Shown: positions 38,302-48,260, counted from the first letter of the stretch. The stretch is DNA of 64,000 nt from Clostridium sp. BNL1100 (GCF_000244875.1 NC_016791.1:1113501-1177500); one strand, 5' to 3'. The notes: a model not told the origin generated them from the letters alone. Program-made: numbers and translations.

Positions 38302-39816
38302 ATGGCAAAACCAATTATGATTCAGGGAACAATGTCAAATGCGGGCAAGAGCTTGCTGACAGCCGGATTGTGCCGTATATTTGCACAGGATGGCTATAGA
38401 GTGGCACCTTTTAAATCACAGAACATGGCCCTGAACTCATATATTACGGCTGACGGCTCAGAAATGGGGCGGGCTCAGGTAGTACAGGCCGAAGCGGCAG
38501 GAAAGGCTCCTGACGTAAGAATGAATCCCATTTTACTAAAGCCTACAAGTGAAAAGGGTTCACAGGTGATTTTGGGGGGACAACCAATAGGAAACATGAC
38601 TGCAACAGAGTATTATGCATACAAGCATAATCTGCTGCCCCATATAAAAAGGGCTTATGAAAGCCTTTCAGAGGAAAATGATATTATAGTTATTGAAGGT
38701 GCAGGCAGTCCTGCAGAGATAAATTTAAAGCGGGATGATTTTGTAAACATGGGACTGGCAAAGATGTTGAAAGCTCCTGTACTAATTGCAGGGGATATAG
38801 ACAGGGGAGGTGTTTTTGCATCTTTGTACGGAACAGTTATGCTGTTTGATGAAGATGAGAGGAAACATGTCAAGGGAACAATAATCAATAAATTCAGAGG
38901 AGATGTAGAAATTTTAAAACCGGGCCTTGATATGCTTTGTGATATTATACATGTTCCGGTTGTTGGTGTTGTACCATATCTTCAGGTTGATATAGACGAT
39001 GAAGACAGCCTCTCTGAAAGATTTTCCAAACAGGGGTCGTTAGGACTTATAGATATTGCCGTAATCAAACTTCCCAGGATTTCCAATTTTACTGACTTTA
39101 ATGCACTTGAGCATATTGAATGTACAAGCGTAAGATATGTATCAGGTGTCAATGAGTTGGGAAACCCTGATTTGATAATTATTCCGGGCAGTAAGAATAC
39201 CATGGGCGATTTGAAATGGATGAGAGAAAACGGACTGGAAGTGTGTATTCACAAGCACGCAGCAAAAAATAAGCCTGTATTCGGAATATGCGGAGGTTAC
39301 CAGATGTTGTGTGAAAATCTCAGTGACCCGTATGGTGTTGAACATGGTGGGGAAATGAAGGGTATGGGTCTGTTAAAATCCAGCACTGTATTTGAAAAAG
39401 AAAAAACACGTACAAGAGTTACAGGTGTTTTTGATGAAGTGGGAGGGATATTTAAGGGCCTTAGGGGAAAAACATTTGAAGGCTATGAAATACATATGGG
39501 TTATACTGCTTCTGAGGCAGGAAACGAAGGTGATTCATCTCTTAGCAATCTGACTGAAATCAATGGAAATGAAAAGCCTGACGGTATGCAAAACGGGAAT
39601 ATTTACGGCACATATGTCCACGGAGTTTTTGACAGTGATGAAATACTTTCAGAGATTGCAGCGGCATTGATGAAGGAAAAAGGTCTTGAATATGAGAAAC
39701 ATACTTCCTTTAATTTTAAGGAATATAAGGAAAAGCAGTATGACCTGTTGGCTGACGCTTTAAGAGAATCTCTTGATATGAAATATATTTACAAAGTTAT
39801 TGAGGAAGGAATCTGA
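38302..39816 (+). CDS. cobQ: Cobyric acid synthase CobQ/CbiP
   Basis: 504 residues. [23 protein letters not shown]-loop region, [25 protein letters not shown], and glutaminase Cys in [12 protein letters not shown] with His in YVHGVFD. Amidates four remaining side chains. ATG 38302 is nine bases after AGGAG. Confidence 0.95.
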   Translation: MAKPIMIQGTMSNAGKSLLTAGLCRIFAQDGYRVAPFKSQNMALNSYITADGSEMGRAQVVQAEAAGKAPDVRMNPILLKPTSEKGSQVILGGQPIGNMTATEYYAYKHNLLPHIKRAYESLSEENDIIVIEGAGSPAEINLKRDDFVNMGLAKMLKAPVLIAGDIDRGGVFASLYGTVMLFDEDERKHVKGTIINKFRGDVEILKPGLDMLCDIIHVPVVGVVPYLQVDIDDEDSLSERFSKQGSLGLIDIAVIKLPRISNFTDFNALEHIECTSVRYVSGVNELGNPDLIIIPGSKNTMGDLKWMRENGLEVCIHKHAAKNKPVFGICGGYQMLCENLSDPYGVEHGGEMKGMGLLKSSTVFEKEKTRTRVTGVFDEVGGIFKGLRGKTFEGYEIHMGYTASEAGNEGDSSLSNLTEINGNEKPDGMQNGNIYGTYVHGVFDSDEILSEIAAALMKEKGLEYEKHTSFNFKEYKEKQYDLLADALRESLDMKYIYKVIEEGI

Positions 39817-39817
39817 T

Positions 39818-40453
39818 ATGGAAGTAATGAGACCAATGGAAATAGAAAATAAGAGCTTTGAGATTATCGGCCGTGAGCTGGGAGACCGGGTACTTGACAA
39901 GTATTGTGAGCCTGTAATAAAGAGAGTCATTCACACCACTGCTGATTTTGAATACGCAGACAATCTGGTGTTTTCAGAGGGTGTCATTGAAAAATCTGTG
40001 GAAATCTTAAAAGCAGGTGCTTGTATTGTCACAGATACTCAAATGGCCATGGCAGGAATAAATAAGGCTGCTGCTGCACGCTGCGCCTGTGAGGTCATGT
40101 GCTTTATGTCCCATACGGATGTGGCGGAGAAGGCTTTGGCAGAGGGAACAACCAGAGCCGCCATATCCATGAGAAAGGCTGCCGAGATAGAAAAACCTCT
40201 TGTTATAGTAGTTGGAAATGCACCTACCGCATTAATTGAGCTTAATAGCCTGATAAATGAAGGTAAGGTTGAGCCTAAACTCATAATTGGTGTTCCAGTA
40301 GGTTTTGTAAACGTTGTTGAATCAAAGGAATTGATAATGAAGCAAAATATTCCTTTTATAGTAGCCAGAGGCCGTAAGGGTGGAAGTAACGTGGCAGCTG
40401 CAATAGTTAATGCCTTGCTGTATATGGCTTCTCCGAGAGATATAAATCAATAG
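39818..40453 (+). CDS. cbiC: Cobalt-precorrin-8 methylmutase CbiC
   Basis: 211 residues. IIGRELGDR, RVIHTTADFEYADNLVFSEG with the catalytic His, and IGVPVGFVNVVESKELI. Moves the C11 methyl to C12, giving cobyrinate. ATG 39818 right after the cobQ stop, behind AGGAAGGA. Confidence 0.95.
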   Translation: MEVMRPMEIENKSFEIIGRELGDRVLDKYCEPVIKRVIHTTADFEYADNLVFSEGVIEKSVEILKAGACIVTDTQMAMAGINKAAAARCACEVMCFMSHTDVAEKALAEGTTRAAISMRKAAEIEKPLVIVVGNAPTALIELNSLINEGKVEPKLIIGVPVGFVNVVESKELIMKQNIPFIVARGRKGGSNVAAAIVNALLYMASPRDINQ

Positions 40454-40461
40454 GAGGCTAT

Positions 40462-41424
40462 ATGAAAATAATAATTGAAGTTGCCATTGGCTTTATACTG
40501 GATCTGATTTTTGGTGACCCCCCATGGCTGCCTCATCCCATAAGACAGATGGGGTGGTTTATTTCAAAGGGTGAGAATCTGCTAAGAAAGGTATTTCCAA
40601 AATCACAAAAAGGTGAGTTTATGGCAGGAGCCGTTCTTGCCATAATAATTACGGTGTTTTCATTCATTATACCGTTTTTGCTATTGTATTTTCTAAGCAG
40701 GTTAAGTACATATGTTGAAGTGGCTGTTGCATCCCTGTTCTGTTATCAGATTCTTGCAACAAAAAGCTTGAAGACCGAGAGTATGAGGGTTTATTATCAT
40801 CTCAAAAACCATGACCTGACAAACGCAAGGAAGTATTTATCATGGATAGTAGGACGTGATACTCAAAACCTGACTGACGAGGGGATAACCAAAGCTGCGG
40901 TTGAAACGGTTGCTGAAAATACATCCGATGGAGTAATTGCACCTTTAATATTTCTGGTGATTGGCGGTGCACCTCTCGGCTTTTTATACAAGGCTTTTAA
41001 TACAATGGATTCAATGATAGGTTACAAGAATGACAGGTACCTTTATTTTGGCAGGTTTGCAGCAAGGTTTGACGATGTTTTGAATTTTATCCCTGCCGTT
41101 CTATCTGCATATATGATGATAGCGGCTAGTTTTGTCTGTGGATTGGACTATAAAAATGCACTCAGGATATACAAGAGGGATAAAAGGAATCATTCCAGTC
41201 CCAACAGTGCAAAGACAGAAGCTGTATGTGCAGGAGCACTGAATGTACAGTTGGCCGGAGATGCGTATTACTTTGGAAAGCTTGTAAAGAAAAAAACCAT
41301 TGGCGATAGTAACAGAAATATAAAAACAGATGATATAAAAACAACCAATAAGCTCATGTACACAACCGCATTTATAGCATTTGTTATTCTATGCGGATTC
41401 AGGTTAATTATTTTATTTATATGA
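40462..41424 (+). CDS. cbiB: Adenosylcobinamide-phosphate synthase CbiB
   Basis: 320-residue membrane protein, about five helices, with DLIFGDPPWLPHPIRQMGWFIS at the N-terminus, ENTSDGVIAPL and SPNSAKTEAVCAGALNVQL blocks. Joins cobyric acid to the aminopropanol phosphate arm made by CobD, the next gene. AGGAGG ribosome site. Confidence 0.95.
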   Translation: MKIIIEVAIGFILDLIFGDPPWLPHPIRQMGWFISKGENLLRKVFPKSQKGEFMAGAVLAIIITVFSFIIPFLLLYFLSRLSTYVEVAVASLFCYQILATKSLKTESMRVYYHLKNHDLTNARKYLSWIVGRDTQNLTDEGITKAAVETVAENTSDGVIAPLIFLVIGGAPLGFLYKAFNTMDSMIGYKNDRYLYFGRFAARFDDVLNFIPAVLSAYMMIAASFVCGLDYKNALRIYKRDKRNHSSPNSAKTEAVCAGALNVQLAGDAYYFGKLVKKKTIGDSNRNIKTDDIKTTNKLMYTTAFIAFVILCGFRLIILFI

Positions 41425-41443
41425 TTTTTATCAGGAGGGATTA

Positions 41444-42514
41444 ATGAAAAAGCTTGTTCATGGGGGAGATATTTATAGTAAAAGAAATTTACCGGAAAAT
41501 TTAAAGCTGATTGATTTTTCTGCCAATATTAATCCTTTAGGGTTACCGGATGGTGTAAAAAAGGCCATCGTCAATGGCATCGATGATTTTTGTAACTATC
41601 CTGATCCCTTATGCAGAGAATTGAAAAAGGAAATCTCTGCTTATGTAAAGGTACCTGAAGAGTATATATTCTGTGGCAACGGAGCAGCTGATGTAGTATA
41701 TAGAATTGCTTCTGCTATAAGGCCGGAGAAAGTACTTCTTACCGCACCTACATTTTCCGAGTATGAGGAGGCGGTAAAACTACTTGGCAGCGATGTTAAG
41801 TATTATTATCTGCTGAAGGAAAAGAATTTTAAGATTGATATTGATATACTTGATAAAATAACTTCTGATATCAGTCTTATGTTTTTATGCAACCCCAATA
41901 ATCCCACAGGTGTTTTAGCAGATAAGGAAACGGTTCTGAAAATCGCTGATAAATGTAAGTCAACAAAGACCATTCTGGTAGTTGACGAATGTTTTATGGA
42001 TTTTTTGGATATTCCACAGGATTATAGTGTTATGGACAGTCTTGACACTTATAAAAATATAATTGTCCTGAAAGCATTTACAAAAATATATGCAATGGCT
42101 GGAATCCGCTTAGGATACGGAATATGTTCAGATGCAAATGTCATAGAAGGGTTGCACAGGGCAGGTCAGCCTTGGAATGTGTCTGTAGCTGCTCAGAAGT
42201 GTGGGGTTGCTGCACTTAAAGAAATAGATTATGTTAACCGAACAAGAGAACTAATTAAATATAACAGAATATTTTTGGAAAATAGCCTTATAAAGCTTGG
42301 ATTTGAAGTTGTAAATTCACAAGCAAATTATATTTTATTCAGAACAGAGATAAAATCACTTCCCAATGAACTCGAAAAATTTGGCATATTGATACGCTCC
42401 TGTGGCAATTATAAAGGACTGGATGAAACATATTTCAGGATTGCCGTAAAATCAAAAGAAGATAATGAATATCTTGTAAATTGCATAAAGAAAATGTTGT
42501 CGCCTTTACACTAA
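41444..42514 (+). CDS. cobD: Threonine-phosphate decarboxylase CobD
   Basis: 356-residue PLP enzyme of aminotransferase fold I resembling HisC, starting KKLVHGGDIYSKRNLP with DFSANINPLGLP, FLCNPNNPTGVL and PLP lysine in LKAFTKIYAMAGIRLGYG. The HGGD...DFSANINPLG opening is the CobD signature rather than HisC. Provides (R)-1-amino-2-propanol phosphate. Last gene of the riboswitch operon; cobU/T/S/C for nucleotide-loop assembly are not in the window. Confidence 0.93.
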   Translation: MKKLVHGGDIYSKRNLPENLKLIDFSANINPLGLPDGVKKAIVNGIDDFCNYPDPLCRELKKEISAYVKVPEEYIFCGNGAADVVYRIASAIRPEKVLLTAPTFSEYEEAVKLLGSDVKYYYLLKEKNFKIDIDILDKITSDISLMFLCNPNNPTGVLADKETVLKIADKCKSTKTILVVDECFMDFLDIPQDYSVMDSLDTYKNIIVLKAFTKIYAMAGIRLGYGICSDANVIEGLHRAGQPWNVSVAAQKCGVAALKEIDYVNRTRELIKYNRIFLENSLIKLGFEVVNSQANYILFRTEIKSLPNELEKFGILIRSCGNYKGLDETYFRIAVKSKEDNEYLVNCIKKMLSPLH

Positions 42515-42585
42515 TTATCAGAATGTGGTAAAATTTAGTAAAGGCATTACTTTATCTTACTTTTTTCAAAAGGAGAAAATTACAT

Positions 42586-43815
42586 ATGTCGAAATTTGAT
42601 AAGTATTTTTTAATGAGTCCATCGGATGCAGCTGATTATGCAGCGGAAAAGCTCAGTATATTTTGCTGCGATTCGGAACTTGACAGCAAAGAAATAGGTG
42701 ATGGAAATCTGAATTATGTATTTCGGGTATGGGACAAAAAATCTAATAAATCAGTGATAATAAAACAAGCGGGTTATACTGCAAGAATTTCTGACGATTT
42801 CAAGCTTTCCCCTGATCGTAACAGAATTGAGGCAGAAACGCTTAGATTTCAGGGCGATTTAGCACCGGGCCTTGTACCGGTAGTATATAAATATGACGAT
42901 ATTATGAGCTGCTGTTCTATGGAGGACCTGTCCGAGTATACAATCATGAGACAAGCACTTCTTCAACATAAGATTTTTCCCAATTTTGCGGAACATATCA
43001 CAACATTTATGGTCAATACTTTACTCTTAACATCAGATGTCTTTTTAAACCATCAGGAAAAAAAATCACTTGTTAAAAGCTATACAAACCCGGAACTTTG
43101 CGAAATAACAGAGGATTTGGTGTACACCGAGCCATTTAATGATTATAAGCATCGTAATGATGTATTTCCACCAAACCTTGCTTGGGTAAAAAAAGAGCTT
43201 TATAGCGATAATGAGCTAAAACTAGAGGTTGCAAAATTAAAGTTTGAATTTCTTACAAACGCACAAGCTTTAATTCACGGTGACTTGCACACCGGTTCTA
43301 TATTTGTAAATGAAAATTCAACAAAGGTAATAGATCCTGAATTTGCATTTTATGGGCCTATGGGTTATGACATTGGTAACATAATCGCAAATATGATATT
43401 TGCCTGGATAAATGCAGATGCTACTATGGAAAATGAGGAGAAGTGTATTAACTTCAAGAATTGGGTTGAGAATACCATTTGTGAAATTATTGATAAATTC
43501 AAAGCAAAATTCCTGAAAGTATGGAAGGAAGAAGCCAAAGAAATTCTGGCAAAAACCCCTGGCTTTGCCGAGTGGTATTTAAGTCAGGTAATACATGACA
43601 CTGCAGCAGTAGCAGGGCTTGAACTATGCAGGCGTATCGTAGGTATGGCACATGTTAAGGACATTACTTCCATAGAAAATGAAAGTGCAAGATTACGTGC
43701 AGAACGTTTTTGTATAACTGTTGCAAAACGATACATAAAGAACAATAAAAGCTATATATTTGGAGAACAGTTTGTAAATACCCTAAAAGAGGTGGAAAAC
43801 GAATTTCCGGGATAG
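42586..43815 (+). CDS. mtnK: 5-Methylthioribose kinase MtnK
   Basis: 409 residues, usual length. Aminoglycoside-kinase-like fold: [13 protein letters not shown] (nucleotide loop), SVIIKQAG, catalytic [14 protein letters not shown] and metal-binding [18 protein letters not shown]. Phosphorylates methylthioribose (and probably 5-deoxyribose) at C1. AAAGGAG ribosome site. Gap of 71 bases from cobD without a terminator that I can see, so B12-operon read-through is possible. Confidence 0.94.
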   Translation: MSKFDKYFLMSPSDAADYAAEKLSIFCCDSELDSKEIGDGNLNYVFRVWDKKSNKSVIIKQAGYTARISDDFKLSPDRNRIEAETLRFQGDLAPGLVPVVYKYDDIMSCCSMEDLSEYTIMRQALLQHKIFPNFAEHITTFMVNTLLLTSDVFLNHQEKKSLVKSYTNPELCEITEDLVYTEPFNDYKHRNDVFPPNLAWVKKELYSDNELKLEVAKLKFEFLTNAQALIHGDLHTGSIFVNENSTKVIDPEFAFYGPMGYDIGNIIANMIFAWINADATMENEEKCINFKNWVENTICEIIDKFKAKFLKVWKEEAKEILAKTPGFAEWYLSQVIHDTAAVAGLELCRRIVGMAHVKDITSIENESARLRAERFCITVAKRYIKNNKSYIFGEQFVNTLKEVENEFPG

Positions 43816-43828
43816 GAGAGGTTACAAA

Positions 43829-44917
43829 ATGACAAATACCACAAAAAATGTTTACGATATGGAAACTGTTTTGCTGGATGATGCCAACAGTGAATTGATA
43901 ATCATAGATCAGACTTTGCTTCCCACTGAAACTGTTTTTTTAAAATTAAAAACTCAGGAAGAAATGTGGGAAGCCATATATAAGTTAAGGGTAAGAGGTG
44001 CTCCTGCAATCGGGGTTGCGGCGGCATACGGGATTTACCTTGGAGCCAAGGCCTTAAAAGCTCAAGAGTATGATGGATTTTATTCCGAATTCATAAGGCT
44101 CAAGAAATATCTTGCATCCTCCAGACCCACGGCTGTTAATCTGTTCTGGGCACTTGACAGAATGGATGAATGTGTAAAAAGAAGTAAGGAAAAAACAGTA
44201 GATGATATAAAGGTTGAGCTGCTGAAGGAGTCTCATAAAATAAAGGAAGAGGATACATGGGTGTGCAGAAGTATAGGCGAATATGGTCTTGCACTACTAA
44301 AGCCGGGTATGGGGATTCTCACCCATTGCAATGCGGGACAGCTTGCAACATCCAAATACGGAACCGCATTGGCACCAATATATGTAGGTCAGGAAAAGGG
44401 ATATAACCTGAAGGTTTTTGCCGATGAAACCAGACCGCTTCTTCAGGGAGCCAGATTAACCGCTTATGAATTAAATAAGGCTGGTGTGGATGTAACACTT
44501 ATTTGTGATAATATGGCTTCAGCAGTTATGAAGAACGGATGGGTTCAAGCAATATTTGTGGGGTGCGACAGAGTTGCGGCCAACGGTGATACTGCAAATA
44601 AGATAGGGACTTCGGGAGTAGCCATATTGGCAAAAAACTATAATATTCCTTTCTACGTTTGTGCGCCAACGTCAACAATTGACATGAGTTGTGCTTCGGG
44701 GAAAGATATATGCATAGAGGAGCGTAATCCCAAAGAGGTTACTGAAATGTGGTATGAAAAAAGAATGGCGCCAAAGGATATTAAAGTTTTTAATCCTGCT
44801 TTTGACGTTACAGATGAAAAATTTATTACAGGAATAATAACTGAATTTGGTATAGCTAAAACTCCCTATAATGAATCTCTAAAAGAAATATTTAATCGTA
44901 AAAGAGGTATGGTGTAA
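43829..44917 (+). CDS. mtnA: Methylthioribose-1-phosphate isomerase MtnA
   Basis: 362 residues. KLRVRGAPAIGVAAAYGIYLG, THCNAGQLATSKYGTALAP with catalytic Cys (THCNAG) and GCDRVAANGDTANKIGT with the catalytic Asp. Converts MTR-1-P to methylthioribulose-1-P. Stop overlaps the aldolase start by one base. Confidence 0.95.
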   Translation: MTNTTKNVYDMETVLLDDANSELIIIDQTLLPTETVFLKLKTQEEMWEAIYKLRVRGAPAIGVAAAYGIYLGAKALKAQEYDGFYSEFIRLKKYLASSRPTAVNLFWALDRMDECVKRSKEKTVDDIKVELLKESHKIKEEDTWVCRSIGEYGLALLKPGMGILTHCNAGQLATSKYGTALAPIYVGQEKGYNLKVFADETRPLLQGARLTAYELNKAGVDVTLICDNMASAVMKNGWVQAIFVGCDRVAANGDTANKIGTSGVAILAKNYNIPFYVCAPTSTIDMSCASGKDICIEERNPKEVTEMWYEKRMAPKDIKVFNPAFDVTDEKFITGIITEFGIAKTPYNESLKEIFNRKRGMV

Positions 44918-45705
44918 TGGTAGAAACTAAATATCTTACTGATGAGGAAGCCGCACATGCCATAGTTGAAGTTGGAAAGAGAATGTATTTAAAGGGCTTT
45001 GTAGCTTCTAATGACGGTAACATAAGCATTAAGACCGGCGAAAATGAAATCTTGACAACTCCTACAGGTGTTTCCAAAGGATACATGACTCCAGAAATGC
45101 TGGTGAAAGTGGATTTGAAGGGACAGGTTATATCCGGCAACACAAAACCCTCATCAGAATTGAAAATGCACCTGCGAGTATATAGTGAAAATCCTGAAGT
45201 AATGGCTGTAACCCACGCACATCCTCCGGTAGCAACTTCCTTTGCAATTGCAGGGATTGAACTGGACAGGGCTATTTTGCCTGAAGCAGTAGTAAATTTG
45301 GGGACTGTTCCCATAGCTCCCTATGCTACCCCGGGCAGTCAGGCTGTTCCAGACTCAATAGCACCCTATTGCCGGGAGTTCAATGCGGTACTTCTTGCAA
45401 ACCATGGAGCTGTAACGTGGGGCAAGGATGTATTCGAGGCGTATCACCGCCTTGAGTCGCTGGAGTACTATGCCACTGTATTAATGTACACCGGAAATAT
45501 AATCGGAAAAGCCAATGAACTTAGTTCCAAGCAGATTTCACAGTTGGTTGAAATCCGCCGGAAACTTGGAATTAATACAGGTGGAACACCGAAAGGTAAG
45601 GATATGGAATACAATACAGGTGATAATTTACCTGATGAATTTTTAATCCGTGATATTGTTGAACAGGTAACAAGTACTGTGCTAAAGAATTATAAAAGCA
45701 AATAA
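44917..45705 (+). CDS. Class II aldolase (FucA/Ald2-like), likely 5-methylthio/5-deoxyribulose-1-phosphate aldolase
   Basis: 262 residues. Zn-dependent class II aldolase/adducin fold: SNDGNISIKTGENEILTTPTG, SSELKMHLRVYSENPEVMAVTHAHPP (metal His pair) and LLANHGAVTWG (third His). Generic annotation would be L-fuculose-phosphate aldolase, but no fucose genes are present. Position behind mtnK-mtnA matches the DHAP-shunt gene trio, in which the aldolase cleaves methylthioribulose-1-P to DHAP and methylthioacetaldehyde, or 5-deoxyribulose-1-P to DHAP and acetaldehyde. The mtnB/W/X genes of the classical methionine salvage path are absent here. Confidence 0.85.
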   Translation: MVETKYLTDEEAAHAIVEVGKRMYLKGFVASNDGNISIKTGENEILTTPTGVSKGYMTPEMLVKVDLKGQVISGNTKPSSELKMHLRVYSENPEVMAVTHAHPPVATSFAIAGIELDRAILPEAVVNLGTVPIAPYATPGSQAVPDSIAPYCREFNAVLLANHGAVTWGKDVFEAYHRLESLEYYATVLMYTGNIIGKANELSSKQISQLVEIRRKLGINTGGTPKGKDMEYNTGDNLPDEFLIRDIVEQVTSTVLKNYKSK

Positions 45706-45828
45706 ACCATAAGAGATAAATTCTTATATAAATTAGAGTGGAAAAAGTGGGATCAAGGATTATTTTAACATAAGTAATGTTTCAAATAGTACGAACTAAA
45801 GATTATTTATATTTGTGCGGGGCGCAGC

Positions 45829-45864
45829 TTTGAAGTACCGTTAAAATTTAACGGATACTTCAAA
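45829..45864 (+). promoter_or_regulatory. Long dyad before the broken CPBP gene
   Basis: Nested arms TTTGAAGT/ACTTCAAA (45829-45836, 45857-45864) and CCGTTAAA/TTTAACGG (45838-45845, 45847-45854) form a nearly perfect 16-bp stem with a single-base loop as DNA dyad. It lies 18 bases before the GTG and touches the ribosome site AGGTGAGG; no T-tract. Possible operator or translation-control hairpin. Confidence 0.6.
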
Positions 45865-45882
45865 AGGTGAGGTGAAGAAATC

Positions 45883-46624
45883 GTGACAGACAAAAAAATT
45901 ATAGTACAATTTATATTGCTGACATTTTGCATAGCCTACCTTGTGTCAGGCGTTTTGATTATTCTTGGGCAATTCGGATATTCAGTTCACAATTGGGTTC
46001 ACTCATTACAGCAATTCGGGATGAATATTCCTTTTGCAATCTATATTTTGTCGCCCACTATTACTTCATATATCGTTCTGAAGAAAAATAACAAAATAGC
46101 AAATTTGAGGGAATGGTTGAAAACTGTTTTTTACGCCAAAAATAACATATCTCTTTATTTGTTCGTTGTTGCAGGGCTTGCACTGTATTTTTTGATACAT
46201 ATTGTAGTTTCAGGCCGCACGGAAATGGTACTTAGCTGGCTGGATGTACACACTGCAGCCTGAGCTTGACAAAAAATATGGCTTTGTTTTATCTTCTGTT
46301 TCTGTTGGAATCATTTGGATTTTGTGGCATATCCCTCTCTTCTTCATACCGGGGACAAATCACGGAGAGGGACTCATTAACTTTTGGATGTTTGCAATTC
46401 AACTTATTGCGTTTCGGTTTTTCAACGGGGCAATCTACAAAATATCAGGAAAAGGACGTGTGTTTATGTGCGTATTATTCCACACCATGTTCAATGCGGC
46501 ATCTTCCATCTTTGGCACCATAACTATAACTTGGGCTGGAACCATTGCCGCAAATGCTGTGATTGTTCTTGTTTCAATTGTAACCGTTGTCATATACGAC
46601 AAAAAGAACAGGATAAAAGTATAA
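45883..46624 (+). pseudogene. CPBP/CAAX-type membrane protease gene with internal deletion
   Basis: Two overlapping frames together make one family member. 45883-46263 encodes the first membrane helices and ends ...SGRTEMVLSWLDVHTAA. The downstream frame (46244-46624) begins at AGWMYTLQPELDKKYGFVLSS and contains IIWILWHIPLFF and the late helix with FHTMFNAASS. In intact relatives the helix between these parts ends with the catalytic EExxW/R motif directly before GW. Here that helix and both Glu residues are missing and the frame shifts at about 46230, so it is a deletion plus frameshift rather than a sequencing slip. His residues of motifs 2 and 3 survive. Not functional as a protease. Confidence 0.8.
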
Positions 46625-46687
46625 GCATTATACGAAGTTAAGTTATGTTATTATATTTATATATCAAGAGAATGATTCTATTAACAT

Positions 46688-46716
46688 ACATTCGGTTGAT
46701 AGAATGTGCGTTTTTA
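46688..46716 (+). terminator. Weak hairpin with T-run behind the CPBP pseudogene
   Basis: ACATTC (46688-46693) and GAATGT (46702-46707) with TTTTT shortly after. Short stem, so only a possible terminator. Confidence 0.4.
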
Positions 46717-46803
46717 TGTGCAAATTAGAGCATAGTAGACATGTAAATAAGTATTAGGAATTCTTGTAAATTGAGTATTGGATATATTTACCGGGGTGGA
46801 AAC

Positions 46804-47661
46804 ATGCGAACAGAACAGGAAATGTTTGATTTAATATTAGATGTTGCGAAAGCTGATGAGCGTATCCGAGCAGTTTATATGAATGGTTCACTGGCGAATC
46901 CGAATATAAAAAAGGATAAATATCAGGATTATGATATTGTTTATGTTGTAGCTGAAACTGAATCGTTCTTGATAGACAAGAATTGGATTTCGGTTTTCGG
47001 AGAAATCGCAATGGTGCAGGAACCTGATTCCAACGATTTTGGGTGGGGAGAAAATACAGACTATAGTCGTTCTTATTGTTGGTTAATGCTTTTCAAAGAC
47101 GGTAACCGTATTGATTTACATATACAAGTCAAAGAAGTAATGAATGAAGAATACACAACAGACAGTTTAACTGTTCCACTTTTAGATAAGGATAATATTT
47201 TACCACAAATACCGCCTGCAAATGATAAAGGCTATTGGATACAAAAACCTAACAAGTCCAAATATGATGCCTGTTGCAATGAATTTTGGTGGTGTCTTAA
47301 CAATGTTGCAAAGGGTATTGTACGAGACCAATTTCCCTATGCCATGAGAATGTATAATGAAATAGTTCACAAAGAGCTTGATAGAATGATTGAGTGGTAT
47401 ATCGGTACAAAAACAGAATTTTCTGTTTCAGTTGGAATGTGGGGAAAATATTTTAAAAAGTATCTTCCAGCAGAGACTTACGAGTTATATACAAAAACCT
47501 ATTTAAATTACGAAAAGCTCTGGACGGCAATTTTTGCAGCTTGTGAACTTTTTCGTACTGTTGCTTCTGAGGTAGGCAGACACTTCGGGTATGTATATAA
47601 CCAAAGCGACGATTACAATATGATGAAATATTTGACTAAAATGAAAAATAACGAAAGTTAA
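46804..47661 (+). CDS. ANT(6)-like aminoglycoside 6-adenylyltransferase homologue
   Basis: 285 residues, close to the roughly 300 of ANT(6)/AadE streptomycin adenylyltransferases. Blocks TEQEMFDLILDVAKADERIRAVYMNGS, KYQDYDIVYVV (metal Asp pair), LMLFKDGNRIDLHIQ, CCNEFWWCLNNVAKGI and VASEVGRHFGYVYN all fit. The conserved GSR of the nucleotidyltransferase motif reads GSL (NGSLANPN). Start ATG 46804 behind GGGGTGG. Could confer streptomycin resistance or be a housekeeping relative; stand-alone gene in an accessory stretch. Confidence 0.85.
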   Translation: MRTEQEMFDLILDVAKADERIRAVYMNGSLANPNIKKDKYQDYDIVYVVAETESFLIDKNWISVFGEIAMVQEPDSNDFGWGENTDYSRSYCWLMLFKDGNRIDLHIQVKEVMNEEYTTDSLTVPLLDKDNILPQIPPANDKGYWIQKPNKSKYDACCNEFWWCLNNVAKGIVRDQFPYAMRMYNEIVHKELDRMIEWYIGTKTEFSVSVGMWGKYFKKYLPAETYELYTKTYLNYEKLWTAIFAACELFRTVASEVGRHFGYVYNQSDDYNMMKYLTKMKNNES

Positions 47662-47708
47662 TAACGGAAATAGAGACTATGCATTGCAACTATTTTAGAG
47701 GTGTGAAT

Positions 47709-48260
47709 TTGAGAGTAATATTAGGTGCTGGGCAAACAAGATATGATGGTTGGATATCAACTCAGGAAAATGAGTTAAATTTACTTTCTATAGATGATTG
47801 GAATAGATTATTTTCAGAAAAAAGTATAGATGTTATGTTGGCAGAACACGTATGGGAACATTTAACATACGAAGAGGGTATATTAGCTGCAATAAACTGT
47901 TATAAATATTTAAAACCGGGTGGTTATATTCGATGCGCTGTTCCTGATAAAAACTTCCGTAACGATTGGTATCAAAATATGGTTCAAGTGGGTGGCCCGG
48001 GATCTATCGAACATCCTGCTGCTACTCATAAAATAGTTTATGATTATCAAACTTTAGAAAATGTATTTAAAAGTGCAGGTTTTATAGTTTCATTGCTTGA
48101 ATACTGTGATGAAACTGGAAATTTTTATTATACATATTGGAACGAGAACGATGGAATGATTGGACGTTCTTTCAGATTTGACACAAGAAATTCTATAGAA
48201 AAGCTTGGTATGGTTTCAATTATTATTGATGCAAAGAAACCTCTTATTATTAAAGTTTAA
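47709..48260 (+). CDS. Class I SAM-dependent methyltransferase-like protein
   Basis: 183 residues from TTG 47709 (MRVILGAGQTRYDGWISTQE), with AGAGGTG as ribosome site. Motif I is shortened to LGAGQTRYDGW; DVMLAEHVWEHL and YLKPGGYIRCAVPD are motifs of Methyltransf_11-type enzymes. Substrate unknown. ATG 47679 would add ten residues but family-like sequence begins at the TTG. Confidence 0.75.
   Translation: MRVILGAGQTRYDGWISTQENELNLLSIDDWNRLFSEKSIDVMLAEHVWEHLTYEEGILAAINCYKYLKPGGYIRCAVPDKNFRNDWYQNMVQVGGPGSIEHPAATHKIVYDYQTLENVFKSAGFIVSLLEYCDETGNFYYTYWNENDGMIGRSFRFDTRNSIEKLGMVSIIIDAKKPLIIKV

Noticed and set aside
41444-42514. Histidinol-phosphate aminotransferase (HisC)
   Set aside because: The HGGD...DFSANINPLG opening and the position behind cbiB identify CobD.
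44917-45705. L-fuculose-phosphate aldolase as the literal name of the class II aldolase
   Set aside because: No fucose or rhamnose genes nearby, and coupling to mtnK-mtnA points to methylthio- or deoxyribulose phosphate instead.
45883-46624. Two separate small membrane protein genes
   Set aside because: The two frames cover successive parts of one CPBP family protein, and the second has no ribosome site at its ATG.
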